A stretch of DNA of 5,267 nucleotides, from the NCBI GenBank assembly GCA_947458775.1, contig CANGZX010000064.1, positions 1 to 5,267 on the forward strand, in the 5' to 3' direction. Origin of the DNA: Sphingobacteriaceae bacterium (GTDB taxonomy: Bacteria > Bacteroidota > Bacteroidia > Sphingobacteriales > Sphingobacteriaceae). The notes below the pieces were generated by a model. The model was not told the origin of the DNA. It saw only the letters and a list, made by a program, of their open reading frames with translations, and ran no database searches. Made by a program: the position numbers and the translations under genes. Within the stretch, counting starts at the first letter, position 1. The number at the start of each line of letters is the position of its first letter. Below are positions 1-5,267 of the stretch, piece by piece.

Positions 1-467
1 ACAATGTTTTATTAATGGCATACACCCACATTGCACACGATTGTGTGGTAGGCAATAATTGTATTTTAGCCAATGGTGTGCAATTGGCCGGCCACATTAC
101 CGTTGATGATTTTGCCATTATTGGTGGAATGAGTGCGGTACACCAATTCGTAAGTATTGGTGCGCATGTCATGATTTCCGGTGGTTCTTTAGTGCGTAAA
201 GATGTACCACCTTATACCAAGGCGGGTAGAGAACCACTTTCGTATGTGGGTATCAACTCGGTAGGCTTGCGCCGTCGTGGGTTTAGTTCCGAAAAAATAA
301 ACGAGATACAAGACATCTATCGGGTTTTATTCTTAAAAAATAGCAATACAACCAAAGCGCTCGATTTGGTAGAAGCTGGTTTTAAACCCACCGAAGAGCG
401 TGATGAAATTATTAATTTCATTCGTAATTCCAACCGCGGGGTAATGAAAGGTTTTGGCAACGGCTAA
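1..467 (+). CDS. lpxA: Acyl-ACP--UDP-N-acetylglucosamine O-acyltransferase, C-terminal part (5' truncated by window edge)
   Basis: LpxA carries out the first step of lipid A synthesis in the cytoplasm, moving a 3-hydroxyacyl chain from acyl carrier protein to the 3-OH of UDP-GlcNAc. The frame is open to the left edge (codons N-V-L-L precede the ATG at 15), so that ATG is an internal Met and not the start. Counting it as residue 1, the visible part shows HIAHDC with the catalytic His at 8 (E. coli His125) and His5, His27 and His43 at the spacing of E. coli His122, His144 and His160. Next come the hexapeptide-repeat end of the left-handed beta helix, DVPPY (63-67), N81 and LRRRGFS (85-91), and a helical C-terminal domain. 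About 113 N-terminal residues are missing, judged against the 262-residue E. coli enzyme. Gly56 sits at the acyl-chain ruler position (E. coli Gly173), which suggests a long hydroxyacyl donor. The next gene begins 5 bp after the stop, so the two are probably cotranscribed. Identification is firm. Confidence 0.97.
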   Translation, partial: NVLLMAYTHIAHDCVVGNNCILANGVQLAGHITVDDFAIIGGMSAVHQFVSIGAHVMISGGSLVRKDVPPYTKAGREPLSYVGINSVGLRRRGFSSEKINEIQDIYRVLFLKNSNTTKALDLVEAGFKPTEERDEIINFIRNSNRGVMKGFGNG

Positions 468-472
468 CTAAT

Positions 473-1096
473 ATGAAGGTTGTTCTTGAAAATATCGGAA
501 GAAGATTTAACCAAGAATGGATCTTTAAATCGCTGTCTTACACACTCGAACCCGAAAAATCCTATGCCGTTTTAGGAAGCAATGGCAGTGGCAAATCAAC
601 CTTAATACAACTTATTGCTGGTAACCTGAGTTCATCTGAGGGAAAAATGAACTACGAAATAGAGGGTAAAAAACTAGAACCCGAAGAGGTTTACCAATAC
701 ATCAGTTTAGCCGCACCCTATTTAGAACTCATTGAAGAGTTTACCCTCGAAGAACAACTAGACTTCCACTTTCAGTTTAAAAAACAACTTGCCGGGACCA
801 CTAAAGAAACTTTATTAGAAACCTTAAGCCTAAAAGGAGCACAACACAAGGCTATTAAATATTTTTCGTCGGGCATGAAACAGCGGGTAAAACTAACCTT
901 AGCGGTTTTCTCCGATACGCCCCTCTTATTGCTCGATGAACCCACAGCCAACCTCGATGAACAAGGAATTGATTGGTATCGTTCGTTAATAAGCCAATAT
1001 GGTGTAAATAGAACTTTGGTGGTTTGCTCTAACCAGCAACACGAATACGACTATTGTACACACCAAATACAACTGGCAGATTACAAAAACTTTTAG
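473..1096 (+). CDS. Small stand-alone ABC transporter-type ATP-binding protein, role unknown
   Basis: This is a 207-residue single ABC ATPase domain with no membrane segment. Walker A is GSNGSGKST (35-43), the signature is FSSGMKQR (131-138), Walker B is LLLLDEP (151-157) with catalytic Glu156, and the D-loop is ANLD (159-162). Two usual elements differ. The Q-loop stretch YISLAAPYLE has Pro82 where the Gln is expected, and the switch region reads VVCSNQQ (183-189) with Asn187 in place of the His. The size and the poor Q-loop recall CcmA (heme exporter ATPase), but no ccmB-like permease is nearby and the switch differs, so I do not assign ccmA. It starts 5 bp after lpxA and ends 100 bp before efp, with no partner permease in view. 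From memory, similar proteins occur beside lpxA/efp in flavobacteria. That placement hints at a cell-envelope role, but this is inference. The ATG at 473 gives a normal N-terminus (MKVVLENIGRRF); no Shine-Dalgarno sequence is seen. Confidence 0.9.
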   Translation: MKVVLENIGRRFNQEWIFKSLSYTLEPEKSYAVLGSNGSGKSTLIQLIAGNLSSSEGKMNYEIEGKKLEPEEVYQYISLAAPYLELIEEFTLEEQLDFHFQFKKQLAGTTKETLLETLSLKGAQHKAIKYFSSGMKQRVKLTLAVFSDTPLLLLDEPTANLDEQGIDWYRSLISQYGVNRTLVVCSNQQHEYDYCTHQIQLADYKNF

Positions 1097-1103
1097 ATCC
1101 GCG

Positions 1104-1125
1104 ACAATAGTGGGGTGGCTATTGT
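1104..1125 (+). repeat. Inverted repeat (7-bp perfect stem) between the ABC gene and efp
   Basis: The arms ACAATAG (1104-1110) and CTATTGT (1119-1125) are perfectly complementary around an 8-nt loop, TGGGGTGG. A flanking G-T pair (1103/1126) could extend the stem. It lies 7 bp after the ABC stop codon. No T-run follows on the plus strand, so it is not a classical intrinsic terminator. It could be a 3' end structure of the lpxA-ABC transcript or an operator, since its right arm coincides with the proposed -33 element of the efp promoter. Confidence 0.5.
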
Positions 1126-1152
1126 TAAATAGTAAAAAACACCATAAGTTTG
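1122..1152 (+). promoter_or_regulatory. Probable Bacteroidota-type promoter of efp
   Basis: TAAGTTTG at 1145-1152 matches the -7 consensus TAnnTTTG of the Bacteroidota primary sigma factor exactly. TTG at 1122-1124, 20 bp upstream, fits the -33 element. Transcription would begin near 1157-1160, giving a leader of about 40 nt before the efp ATG at 1197. A short hairpin-capable repeat, GATGC/GCATC (1166-1170 and 1177-1181, 6-nt loop), falls in that leader. No Shine-Dalgarno sequence precedes the ATG, which is usual in this phylum. efp may thus be expressed separately from lpxA and the ABC gene, or from both its own and an upstream promoter. Confidence 0.6.
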
Positions 1153-1196
1153 CAACACAAAAATAGATGCATTAAGGCATCATTAATTCGGTTTTT

Positions 1197-1757
1197 ATGG
1201 CAAAAGCATCAGAAGTTAAAAGTGGTAATATTCTTCGGTTTAACGGAGAGTTGGTTACAGTAGAAGAATTTCTTCACCGCACACCAGGAAACCTTCGGGC
1301 TTTCTATCAGGCTCGAATGCGTAACGTAAAAACCGGAAAATTGGTAGAATACCGCTTCCGTACCGACGAAGATGTGGAAATCTGCAGGGTAGAAACCAAC
1401 GATTACCAATACCTTTACGAAGACGGCGATTATTTTGTGGTAATGGACAACACGTCTTTTGAGCAGTTTAACATTCCTAAATTTTTGTTTGGCGATGCCG
1501 CTCGATTTATGAAAGAGGGAATGAACGTAATTGTAGCTTTCGAAAGCGAAGAACCAATTATGGCGCAAGCCCCGGCAAGTGTTGAATTAGAAATTACCTA
1601 CAGCGAACCTGCTGTGAAAGGCGATACCTCTACCAATGCCCTAAAAAGCGCAACCGTTGAAACAGGCGTAGAAATTAGAGTACCTCTATTTATTAACCAG
1701 GGTGAAAGGGTTAGAATAGACACCAAAACCGGCGAATATATTGAGCGGGTTAAATAA
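1197..1757 (+). CDS. efp: Translation elongation factor P
   Basis: EF-P binds ribosomes stalled at proline runs, between the P and E sites, and promotes peptide-bond formation. The 186-residue product has the full three-domain layout: a KOW-like N-terminal domain (about 1-60), a central OB domain (about 65-125, with the TYLYEDG-like stretch YQYLYEDGDYF and VVMDNTSFEQF) and a C-terminal OB domain (about 130-186). The last contains GDTSTNALKSATVETG and the closing TGEYIERVK. The ATG at 1197 gives the standard N-terminus MAKASEVKSGN. The loop that reaches the peptidyl-transferase centre reads HRTPGNLRAF (27-36). Asn32 occupies the position of E. coli Lys34 (beta-lysylated) and P. aeruginosa Arg32 (rhamnosylated), so neither of those modifications can occur at this residue. 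Its own promoter and a strong terminator suggest an independent transcript. Identification is certain. Confidence 0.98.
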   Translation: MAKASEVKSGNILRFNGELVTVEEFLHRTPGNLRAFYQARMRNVKTGKLVEYRFRTDEDVEICRVETNDYQYLYEDGDYFVVMDNTSFEQFNIPKFLFGDAARFMKEGMNVIVAFESEEPIMAQAPASVELEITYSEPAVKGDTSTNALKSATVETGVEIRVPLFINQGERVRIDTKTGEYIERVK

Positions 1758-1788
1758 GATCTTTAATTAATTTTAAGTTGATTATAGC

Positions 1789-1818
1789 CGGTCTTGGAGC
1801 AATCTAAGGCCGTTTTTT
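1789..1818 (+). terminator. Intrinsic terminator of efp
   Basis: The left arm (1789-1798, CGGTCTTGGA) pairs with the right arm (1803-1812, TCTAAGGCCG) as a 10-bp stem with two G-U pairs. It is capped by a GCAA tetraloop of the stabilising GNRA class (1799-1802) and followed directly by six T (1813-1818), then ATTTTT. It begins 31 bp after the efp stop codon. This is a textbook rho-independent terminator for plus-strand transcription, and it separates efp from the cyclo-ligase gene that starts 20 bp later. Confidence 0.88.
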
Positions 1819-1826
1819 ATTTTTAG

Positions 1827-1834
1827 TACCTTTA
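1827..1834 (+). promoter_or_regulatory. Possible -7 promoter element of the cyclo-ligase gene
   Basis: TACCTTTA matches TAnnTTTG at every fixed base except the last. Because a strong terminator ends at 1818 and the gene starts at 1839, any dedicated promoter should lie in or just upstream of this short stretch. I see no clear TTG at the right distance upstream (positions 1800-1808 lack one), so the -33 half is missing or weak. If real, transcription would begin about at the GTG start codon, giving a leaderless or nearly leaderless mRNA. Confidence 0.3.
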
Positions 1835-1838
1835 TACT

Positions 1839-2408
1839 GTGAACAAAGCCGAAGCCAGAACTCATTCTTTAAACTTGCGTAAATCCTTGTCCGAAAAACA
1901 AATCGAAGAGGCTAATTTGGCTATTCTTGCACATTTTAAAACACTCGATCTTTCAAACATTAGCCTCCTTCACCTTTTTTTACCCATAGCGGGTAAAAAT
2001 GAAGTGAACACCCAACTATTAGTAAATTGGTTACGAGAAAACCAGCTAGGTATTCGTTTGGTGCTCTCTAAAAGCGACACCAAACAGCACACGCTGCGTC
2101 ATTTTGTTTGGGATGAACACACCACACTCCAAACCAACCAATGGGGTATTACCGAACCAAACGGCGGATTAGAGGTAGAAGAAAAAGAGTTGGATATGAT
2201 CTTAGTTCCCTTGTTAGCGTACGATCTGCGGGGTAACCGAGTGGGTTACGGAAAAGGCTTTTATGACCGCTTTTTAGCCAAATGCAATGCAAACGTTCAA
2301 AAAGTAGGGTTATCGTATTTTGAACCATTAGATAGTATAGGCGACGCTGAGTCCTTCGACGTTAAGCTGAATAGCTGTATAAGTCCGGGTAAAATTTGGC
2401 GATTTTAA
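1839..2408 (+). CDS. 5-formyltetrahydrofolate cyclo-ligase (5,10-methenyltetrahydrofolate synthetase)
   Basis: This cytoplasmic enzyme uses ATP to convert 5-formyltetrahydrofolate, an inhibitory storage folate, into 5,10-methenyltetrahydrofolate. The product has 189 residues, normal for the family (YgfA/FAU1/MTHFS). Family features are the basic N-terminal pattern KAEARTHSLNLRKSL (3-17), Glu55 in the substrate-binding GKNEVNT, GITEP (103-107), VPLLAYD (123-129) and the signature GYGKGFYDR (136-144) that lines the ATP/folate site. The start is GTG at 1839. An in-frame TAG at 1824-1826 rules out extension, and a later start would lose the conserved basic helix. No Shine-Dalgarno sequence is visible. 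It follows the efp terminator by 20 bp and is convergent with hutG, the two coding regions sharing 4 bp. The enzyme also touches one-carbon chemistry of the kind seen in histidine breakdown, but nothing shows co-regulation with the hut genes. No specific symbol is given, as naming varies (ygfA, fau, fthC). Confidence 0.95.
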   Translation: MNKAEARTHSLNLRKSLSEKQIEEANLAILAHFKTLDLSNISLLHLFLPIAGKNEVNTQLLVNWLRENQLGIRLVLSKSDTKQHTLRHFVWDEHTTLQTNQWGITEPNGGLEVEEKELDMILVPLLAYDLRGNRVGYGKGFYDRFLAKCNANVQKVGLSYFEPLDSIGDAESFDVKLNSCISPGKIWRF

Positions 2409-3382
2409 TTGCTTTGCGCCTTTATAAAATCACTCACCAAATAGCCAATAAATTTGGCTACAAGGTTTTCTGAATTTGCTATACCTTCGCAAATATGGAG
2501 GTAGCCCAATTTTGTACCCTTAGTTTGGTAGATAAAGGAACGAATTTGCTCGGTGGTAAAACCGGTGGGGCTAGCTGCACTAGCTGAAATCCCGGCAATA
2601 CTATCCAAGTCTACTTCTAAACCACAAAGCCCACGAGTAAAAGTTAAAGCATGTTCAAAGGCCTTTTCGGGTGTGGTTTTTCCTATTAAAAAATCTTCAA
2701 AATAAGTCGCTTGTATACGATCCGTGTGGCTAGATAATTCGGTTCTTAAATACTGAGCGTTGTAATTTTCGTGTAGTCCCAATACGGCATATTTATGTAG
2801 AAAGCCCTCCTGAAAAGCATACGAAAATCCATTGCCACTATGACGGCCTTCTAGCGCCCTAAAGTCGGCATGGGCATCAATATTAATTGTATTTACAAGT
2901 TGATTATTGATCTGCGAAAATGCTTTTAAAATGGGATAAGCGTTGTTGTGGCCACCTCCAATAAAAATAGGCACCTTTCCGGCTGCAAAAATTGCTTCCG
3001 CTAATTTCAGTACCGCTTCATCAATACTATTAACCAGCGTTCTTAATTGTGTTGTATCGGCTCCTTTAGCTTGCTTCATTTCCTCTTCAAAGCTTGAACA
3101 ACCCAAAAGCAATACATCGGTTCCGGACAATATTGCAGTACTCTGTATGTTACACAATACCGGAAGAACTTCCGACCAAGTGTTGGCAGCACCGGGCTTC
3201 CCGCCATTCGCTAACACGCCAACATCTTCTGCTAAACCAACCACCACAAATTTTGCAGGACTGGTGGTCAACTGCTCCAAAGTAGAAACGGTAGCAAACT
3301 CTTGACCTAGTTTTGTCTCCCCCCCTCTGCAAGTAGTAAGCGCTAGTAGGTCGGCCGAACTGTAAGTATGTAGTCTACTCAT
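2405..3382 (-). CDS. hutG: Formimidoylglutamase (arginase/ureohydrolase family)
   Basis: HutG hydrolyses N-formimino-L-glutamate to L-glutamate and formamide, the last step of folate-independent histidine degradation. The 325-residue protein has the binuclear manganese site of the ureohydrolase family: IGGGHNN (141-147, ligand His145), DAHAD (169-173, ligands Asp169, His171, Asp173) and EVDLD (256-260, ligands Asp258, Asp260). RHSGNGFSYAF (180-190) and GLHENY (202-207) are typical of the HutG-like branch, as is the N-terminal RGGETKLGQE (19-28). The start chosen is the ATG at 3382-3380. The frame stays open for 40 more codons, but those lie wholly within the hutI coding region and do not resemble the family. 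The start overlaps the hutI stop by 8 bp (ATGAGTAG), so translation is probably coupled. Arginase or agmatinase activity is an alternative on family grounds, but adjacency to hutI strongly favours formimidoylglutamase. The 3' end shares TTAA with the convergent cyclo-ligase gene. Confidence 0.93.
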   Translation of the reverse strand: MSRLHTYSSADLLALTTCRGGETKLGQEFATVSTLEQLTTSPAKFVVVGLAEDVGVLANGGKPGAANTWSEVLPVLCNIQSTAILSGTDVLLLGCSSFEEEMKQAKGADTTQLRTLVNSIDEAVLKLAEAIFAAGKVPIFIGGGHNNAYPILKAFSQINNQLVNTINIDAHADFRALEGRHSGNGFSYAFQEGFLHKYAVLGLHENYNAQYLRTELSSHTDRIQATYFEDFLIGKTTPEKAFEHALTFTRGLCGLEVDLDSIAGISASAASPTGFTTEQIRSFIYQTKGTKLGYLHICEGIANSENLVAKFIGYLVSDFIKAQSN

Positions 3383-4625
3383 TTTCGTAGCGTTTTCCGT
3401 TAATAAATACTCCTTCAATAAGGTTTTCTCCAAATGAATACGGGAGATAAGCCAATGAAGGCAATGCTTTGGTATAAAAGAAATTGGCCACTTTACCCAC
3501 ACTTAAGCTACCGTACATATCCGACAGTTTCATGGCTGCGGCACCATTTAGGGTAGCGGCATTAATGGCTTCTTCGGGTAGCATTTTTTGGCGCATACAC
3601 GCCAACGAAACCACCAAATTCATATTTCCAGAAGGAGCTGAACCTGGGTTATAATCGGAAGCTAGCGCCAGGCACACATTTTTAGCAAGCAAGCGGCGGG
3701 CATTGGCAAAAGGGATGCCCAAAAATAACGAGCAATTGGGCAAGAGGGTTGCAATGGTGTTGCTGTTGGCAAGTGCATCTTCAGCAGCTGCATTCATTTC
3801 CTCTAAATGATCTACCGAGAGGGCTTGGTGGCGCACCGCCAACTCTACTGCTCCGCTGGCAGATAATTGGTTGGCATGTATTTTAGGTTTTAAACCATAC
3901 GCTGCGGCAGCGGTTAAAATTTGTTCCGTTTCTGCTAAAGAAAAGAATCCTTGTTCACAAAATACATCCATATAATCGGCTAAACCCTCTGCACTAATTT
4001 TGGGCAACAGGGTTTTAAGTAACAGGTCTATATATCCTTGGTGATTTTCTTTGAATTCTTGGGGGTAAGCATGGGCGCCCAAAAAAGTGGCTTTTATGGG
4101 AATGGGTGACCATTCCTTCAGGCGTTTTATTACCCGAAGCATTTTTAATTCACCTTCTACACTTAAGCCATAGCCACTTTTCAGTTCAATGGCTCCGGTA
4201 CCCGTGGCCATTACTTTTTGCAAACGTTGTTTAGCCAAAGCAAAGAGCTCATCTTCTGAGCAGGCTTGTATTTTTTGTGCCGAGTTTAAAATGCCACCAC
4301 CGGCAAGGGCAATCTCTTCATAACTTTTACCCTGAATTTTTAAAACAAATTCCTCTTCTCTGCTGGCCGCAAAAACCAAGTGAGTATGCGAATCGCACCA
4401 AGAGGGAAAAACCCATGCACCGTTCAATGAAATTTGTTTGAGTTGCAAAGTGTTTGTGGGCAAAGCATCCATAGAACCAAAGGCAGCAATGCGACCATCT
4501 TTTACAAGCAACCAGGCGTTTTTAAGACTGGGGAGTTGCGCCATATCGGCACCACGAAGCAGCCGAACATTGGCATCGTGTATACCCACTAGGGTGTTGA
4601 TGTTGGTGAAGAGAGTTGTTTCCAT
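3375..4625 (-). CDS. hutI: Imidazolonepropionase
   Basis: HutI hydrolyses 4-imidazolone-5-propanoate to N-formimino-L-glutamate, the third step of histidine degradation, feeding HutG directly. The product has 416 residues, the usual family length. It is an amidohydrolase-superfamily TIM barrel with flanking beta-sandwich strands. Visible motifs are DSHTH (78-82, metal ligands His80 and His82), ELKSGYGLSVEGELKML (147-163), GAHAYP (184-189), KIHANQ (248-253, metal ligand His250), SVDHLEE (270-276) and ASDYNPGS (322-329, metal ligand Asp324). The ATG at 4625-4623 is 1 bp after the xth stop (TAA-T-ATG) and needs no Shine-Dalgarno sequence if translation is coupled. The 3' end overlaps hutG by 8 bp. 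All catalytic residues are present, so the gene appears functional. hutH and hutU are not in the window, so they must lie elsewhere if the whole pathway exists. Confidence 0.97.
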   Translation of the reverse strand: METTLFTNINTLVGIHDANVRLLRGADMAQLPSLKNAWLLVKDGRIAAFGSMDALPTNTLQLKQISLNGAWVFPSWCDSHTHLVFAASREEEFVLKIQGKSYEEIALAGGGILNSAQKIQACSEDELFALAKQRLQKVMATGTGAIELKSGYGLSVEGELKMLRVIKRLKEWSPIPIKATFLGAHAYPQEFKENHQGYIDLLLKTLLPKISAEGLADYMDVFCEQGFFSLAETEQILTAAAAYGLKPKIHANQLSASGAVELAVRHQALSVDHLEEMNAAAEDALANSNTIATLLPNCSLFLGIPFANARRLLAKNVCLALASDYNPGSAPSGNMNLVVSLACMRQKMLPEEAINAATLNGAAAMKLSDMYGSLSVGKVANFFYTKALPSLAYLPYSFGENLIEGVFINGKRYENE

Positions 4626-4626
4626 A

Positions 4627-5267
4627 TTAAAAGGCTAACTCTACCAATACCGGGCAATGGTCCGAATGTTTGGCATCGGGTAAAATGGCGGCACGTTTTA
4701 AATTTAATTTAAGGGATTCGCTCACCAAAGTATAATCAATGCGCCAACCCAAATTCTTAGAGCGGGCACCTGCACGGTAACTCCACCAGGTGTAGTGGTG
4801 TGGTTCTTCGTTAAAATGCCTGAAAGAATCTACAAAACCACTTTGAATAAAATTTTCCATCCACTCACGCTCTTCGGGTAAAAAACCAGAGGAGTTGGCG
4901 TTAGATTTGGGGTTGTGAATATCAATCGGTTTATGGCAAATATTATAGTCGCCACAGATTACTAAATTGGGGAGCGTGTTTTTTAAGTCGTTGATGTATA
5001 GTTGAAAATCACTCAAAAATTGATACTTAAAAGCTTGGCGGTCATCTCCACTAGAACCCGAAGGAAAATAGGTGCTTAATACCGAGCAGTGTTCGAAATC
5101 GGCACGAATTACTCTACCCTCTCTGTCATAATCGGGCAAGCCGCAGCCATATTCTACATGTTTTGGCGTAATTTTGGTAAAAATAGCCGTTCCGCTATAG
5201 CCCTTTTTCTCGGCCGGATACCAATAATGCTGATAACCCAGTTCTTCAAGCAAATGCAAATCAACCA
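4627..5267 (-). CDS. xth: Exodeoxyribonuclease III, C-terminal part (5' truncated by window edge)
   Basis: Exonuclease III is the major bacterial AP endonuclease: it cuts 5' of abasic sites and trims blocked 3' ends in base-excision repair. The frame runs open to the right edge (V-D precede the TTG at 5259-5257), and the residues V-D-L-H-L-L-E-E-L-G fit an internal family segment, so this TTG is not a start. About 40-50 N-terminal residues are missing, including the catalytic QETK Glu. Counting from that TTG codon, visible motifs are KKGYSGTAIF (18-27), DREGRVIRADF (45-55), TYFPSG (63-68), GDYNI (103-107, Asp104 and Asn106), YTWWSYRAGARSKNLGWRID (156-175) and the terminal HSDHCPV (198-204) with the catalytic Asp200-His201 pair. 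The stop is 1 bp before the hutI ATG, so it shares a transcript with hutI-hutG. The symbol may also be written xthA or exoA. Confidence 0.95.
   Translation of the reverse strand, partial: VDLHLLEELGYQHYWYPAEKKGYSGTAIFTKITPKHVEYGCGLPDYDREGRVIRADFEHCSVLSTYFPSGSSGDDRQAFKYQFLSDFQLYINDLKNTLPNLVICGDYNICHKPIDIHNPKSNANSSGFLPEEREWMENFIQSGFVDSFRHFNEEPHHYTWWSYRAGARSKNLGWRIDYTLVSESLKLNLKRAAILPDAKHSDHCPVLVELAF

Noticed and set aside
15..17. ATG at 15 as the start of a short acyltransferase gene
   Set aside because: The frame is open upstream and the residues before it fit the conserved LpxA interior; the fragment alone would lack most of the beta helix.
1209..1568. 119-codon open frame on the minus strand inside efp
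   Set aside because: It is antisense to a certain, highly conserved gene and the translation resembles no family; it is a by-product of efp codon use.
2398..2423. GGCG/CGCC hairpin spanning the convergent stop codons, followed by TTTAT
   Set aside because: There are only 4 paired bases around a 15-nt loop and a very short T-run, too weak to call a terminator.
2442..2460. Perfect 7-bp inverted repeat TAGCCAA/TTGGCTA with a 5-nt loop near the 3' end of hutG, as a terminator for the cyclo-ligase
   Set aside because: No T-run follows on either strand and it lies inside coding sequence, so it may be chance; a weak transcript-end role cannot be excluded.
2943..3332. Open frames of 60-120 codons inside hutG: two on the plus strand and one on the minus strand in another frame
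   Set aside because: All lie within a clearly coding region of hutG containing its conserved motifs; none shows a domain or a plausible start context.
3383..3502. Extension of the hutG reading frame upstream of the ATG at 3382
   Set aside because: It lies wholly inside the C-terminal coding region of hutI, shows no family-like sequence, and the internal ATG gives the expected length with a typical coupled overlap.
4438..4638. 66-codon plus-strand open frame across the 5' end of hutI
   Set aside because: It is antisense to the conserved N-terminal part of hutI, with no recognisable features.
5257..5259. TTG as the start of a short exonuclease III
   Set aside because: The frame continues to the window edge, and the missing part includes the essential QETK motif, so this is truncation by the window and not a short gene.

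Overview
The window looks like an ordinary chromosomal housekeeping segment from a member of the Bacteroidota, probably a flavobacterium-like lineage. The reasons are the AT-rich DNA, the near absence of Shine-Dalgarno sequences before the genes, a promoter-like site before efp that fits the Bacteroidota consensus (TTG, about 20 bp, TAnnTTTG), and the protein flavour: the EF-P loop reads HRTPGNLRAF, and an lpxA - ABC ATPase - efp order fits what I recall of this phylum. Six of the seven genes belong to well-known families. The seventh is a recognisable ABC ATPase of unknown specific role. I found no RNA genes, CRISPR array, insertion sequence, phage gene or origin.

Left part, plus strand (1-1757): the C-terminal 60% of lpxA (lipid A biosynthesis, start outside the window), then 5 bp later a small stand-alone ABC ATPase with degenerate Q- and H-loops, then a 100-bp spacer holding an inverted repeat and a promoter-like site, then efp (translation elongation factor P). 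A strong intrinsic terminator with a GCAA tetraloop closes efp.

Middle (1839-2408, plus strand): a 5-formyltetrahydrofolate cyclo-ligase gene starting with GTG only about 20 bp after that terminator. It converges on the minus-strand operon, and the two genes share the palindrome TTAA at their stop codons.

Right part, minus strand (5267 to 2405): a tightly packed operon xth (exonuclease III, N-terminus outside the window) - hutI - hutG. The gap between xth and hutI is 1 bp, and hutI and hutG overlap by 8 bp. HutI opens the ring of imidazolonepropionate to N-formimino-L-glutamate, and HutG hydrolyses that to glutamate and formamide. Together they are the last two steps of histidine degradation; hutH and hutU are not in the window.

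No convincing undescribed system is present. The points most worth a second look are the ABC ATPase lacking the Q-loop glutamine and switch histidine, the asparagine at the tip of the EF-P loop where other bacteria carry a modified Lys or Arg, the linkage of a DNA-repair nuclease to hut genes, and a possibly leaderless transcript for the cyclo-ligase.
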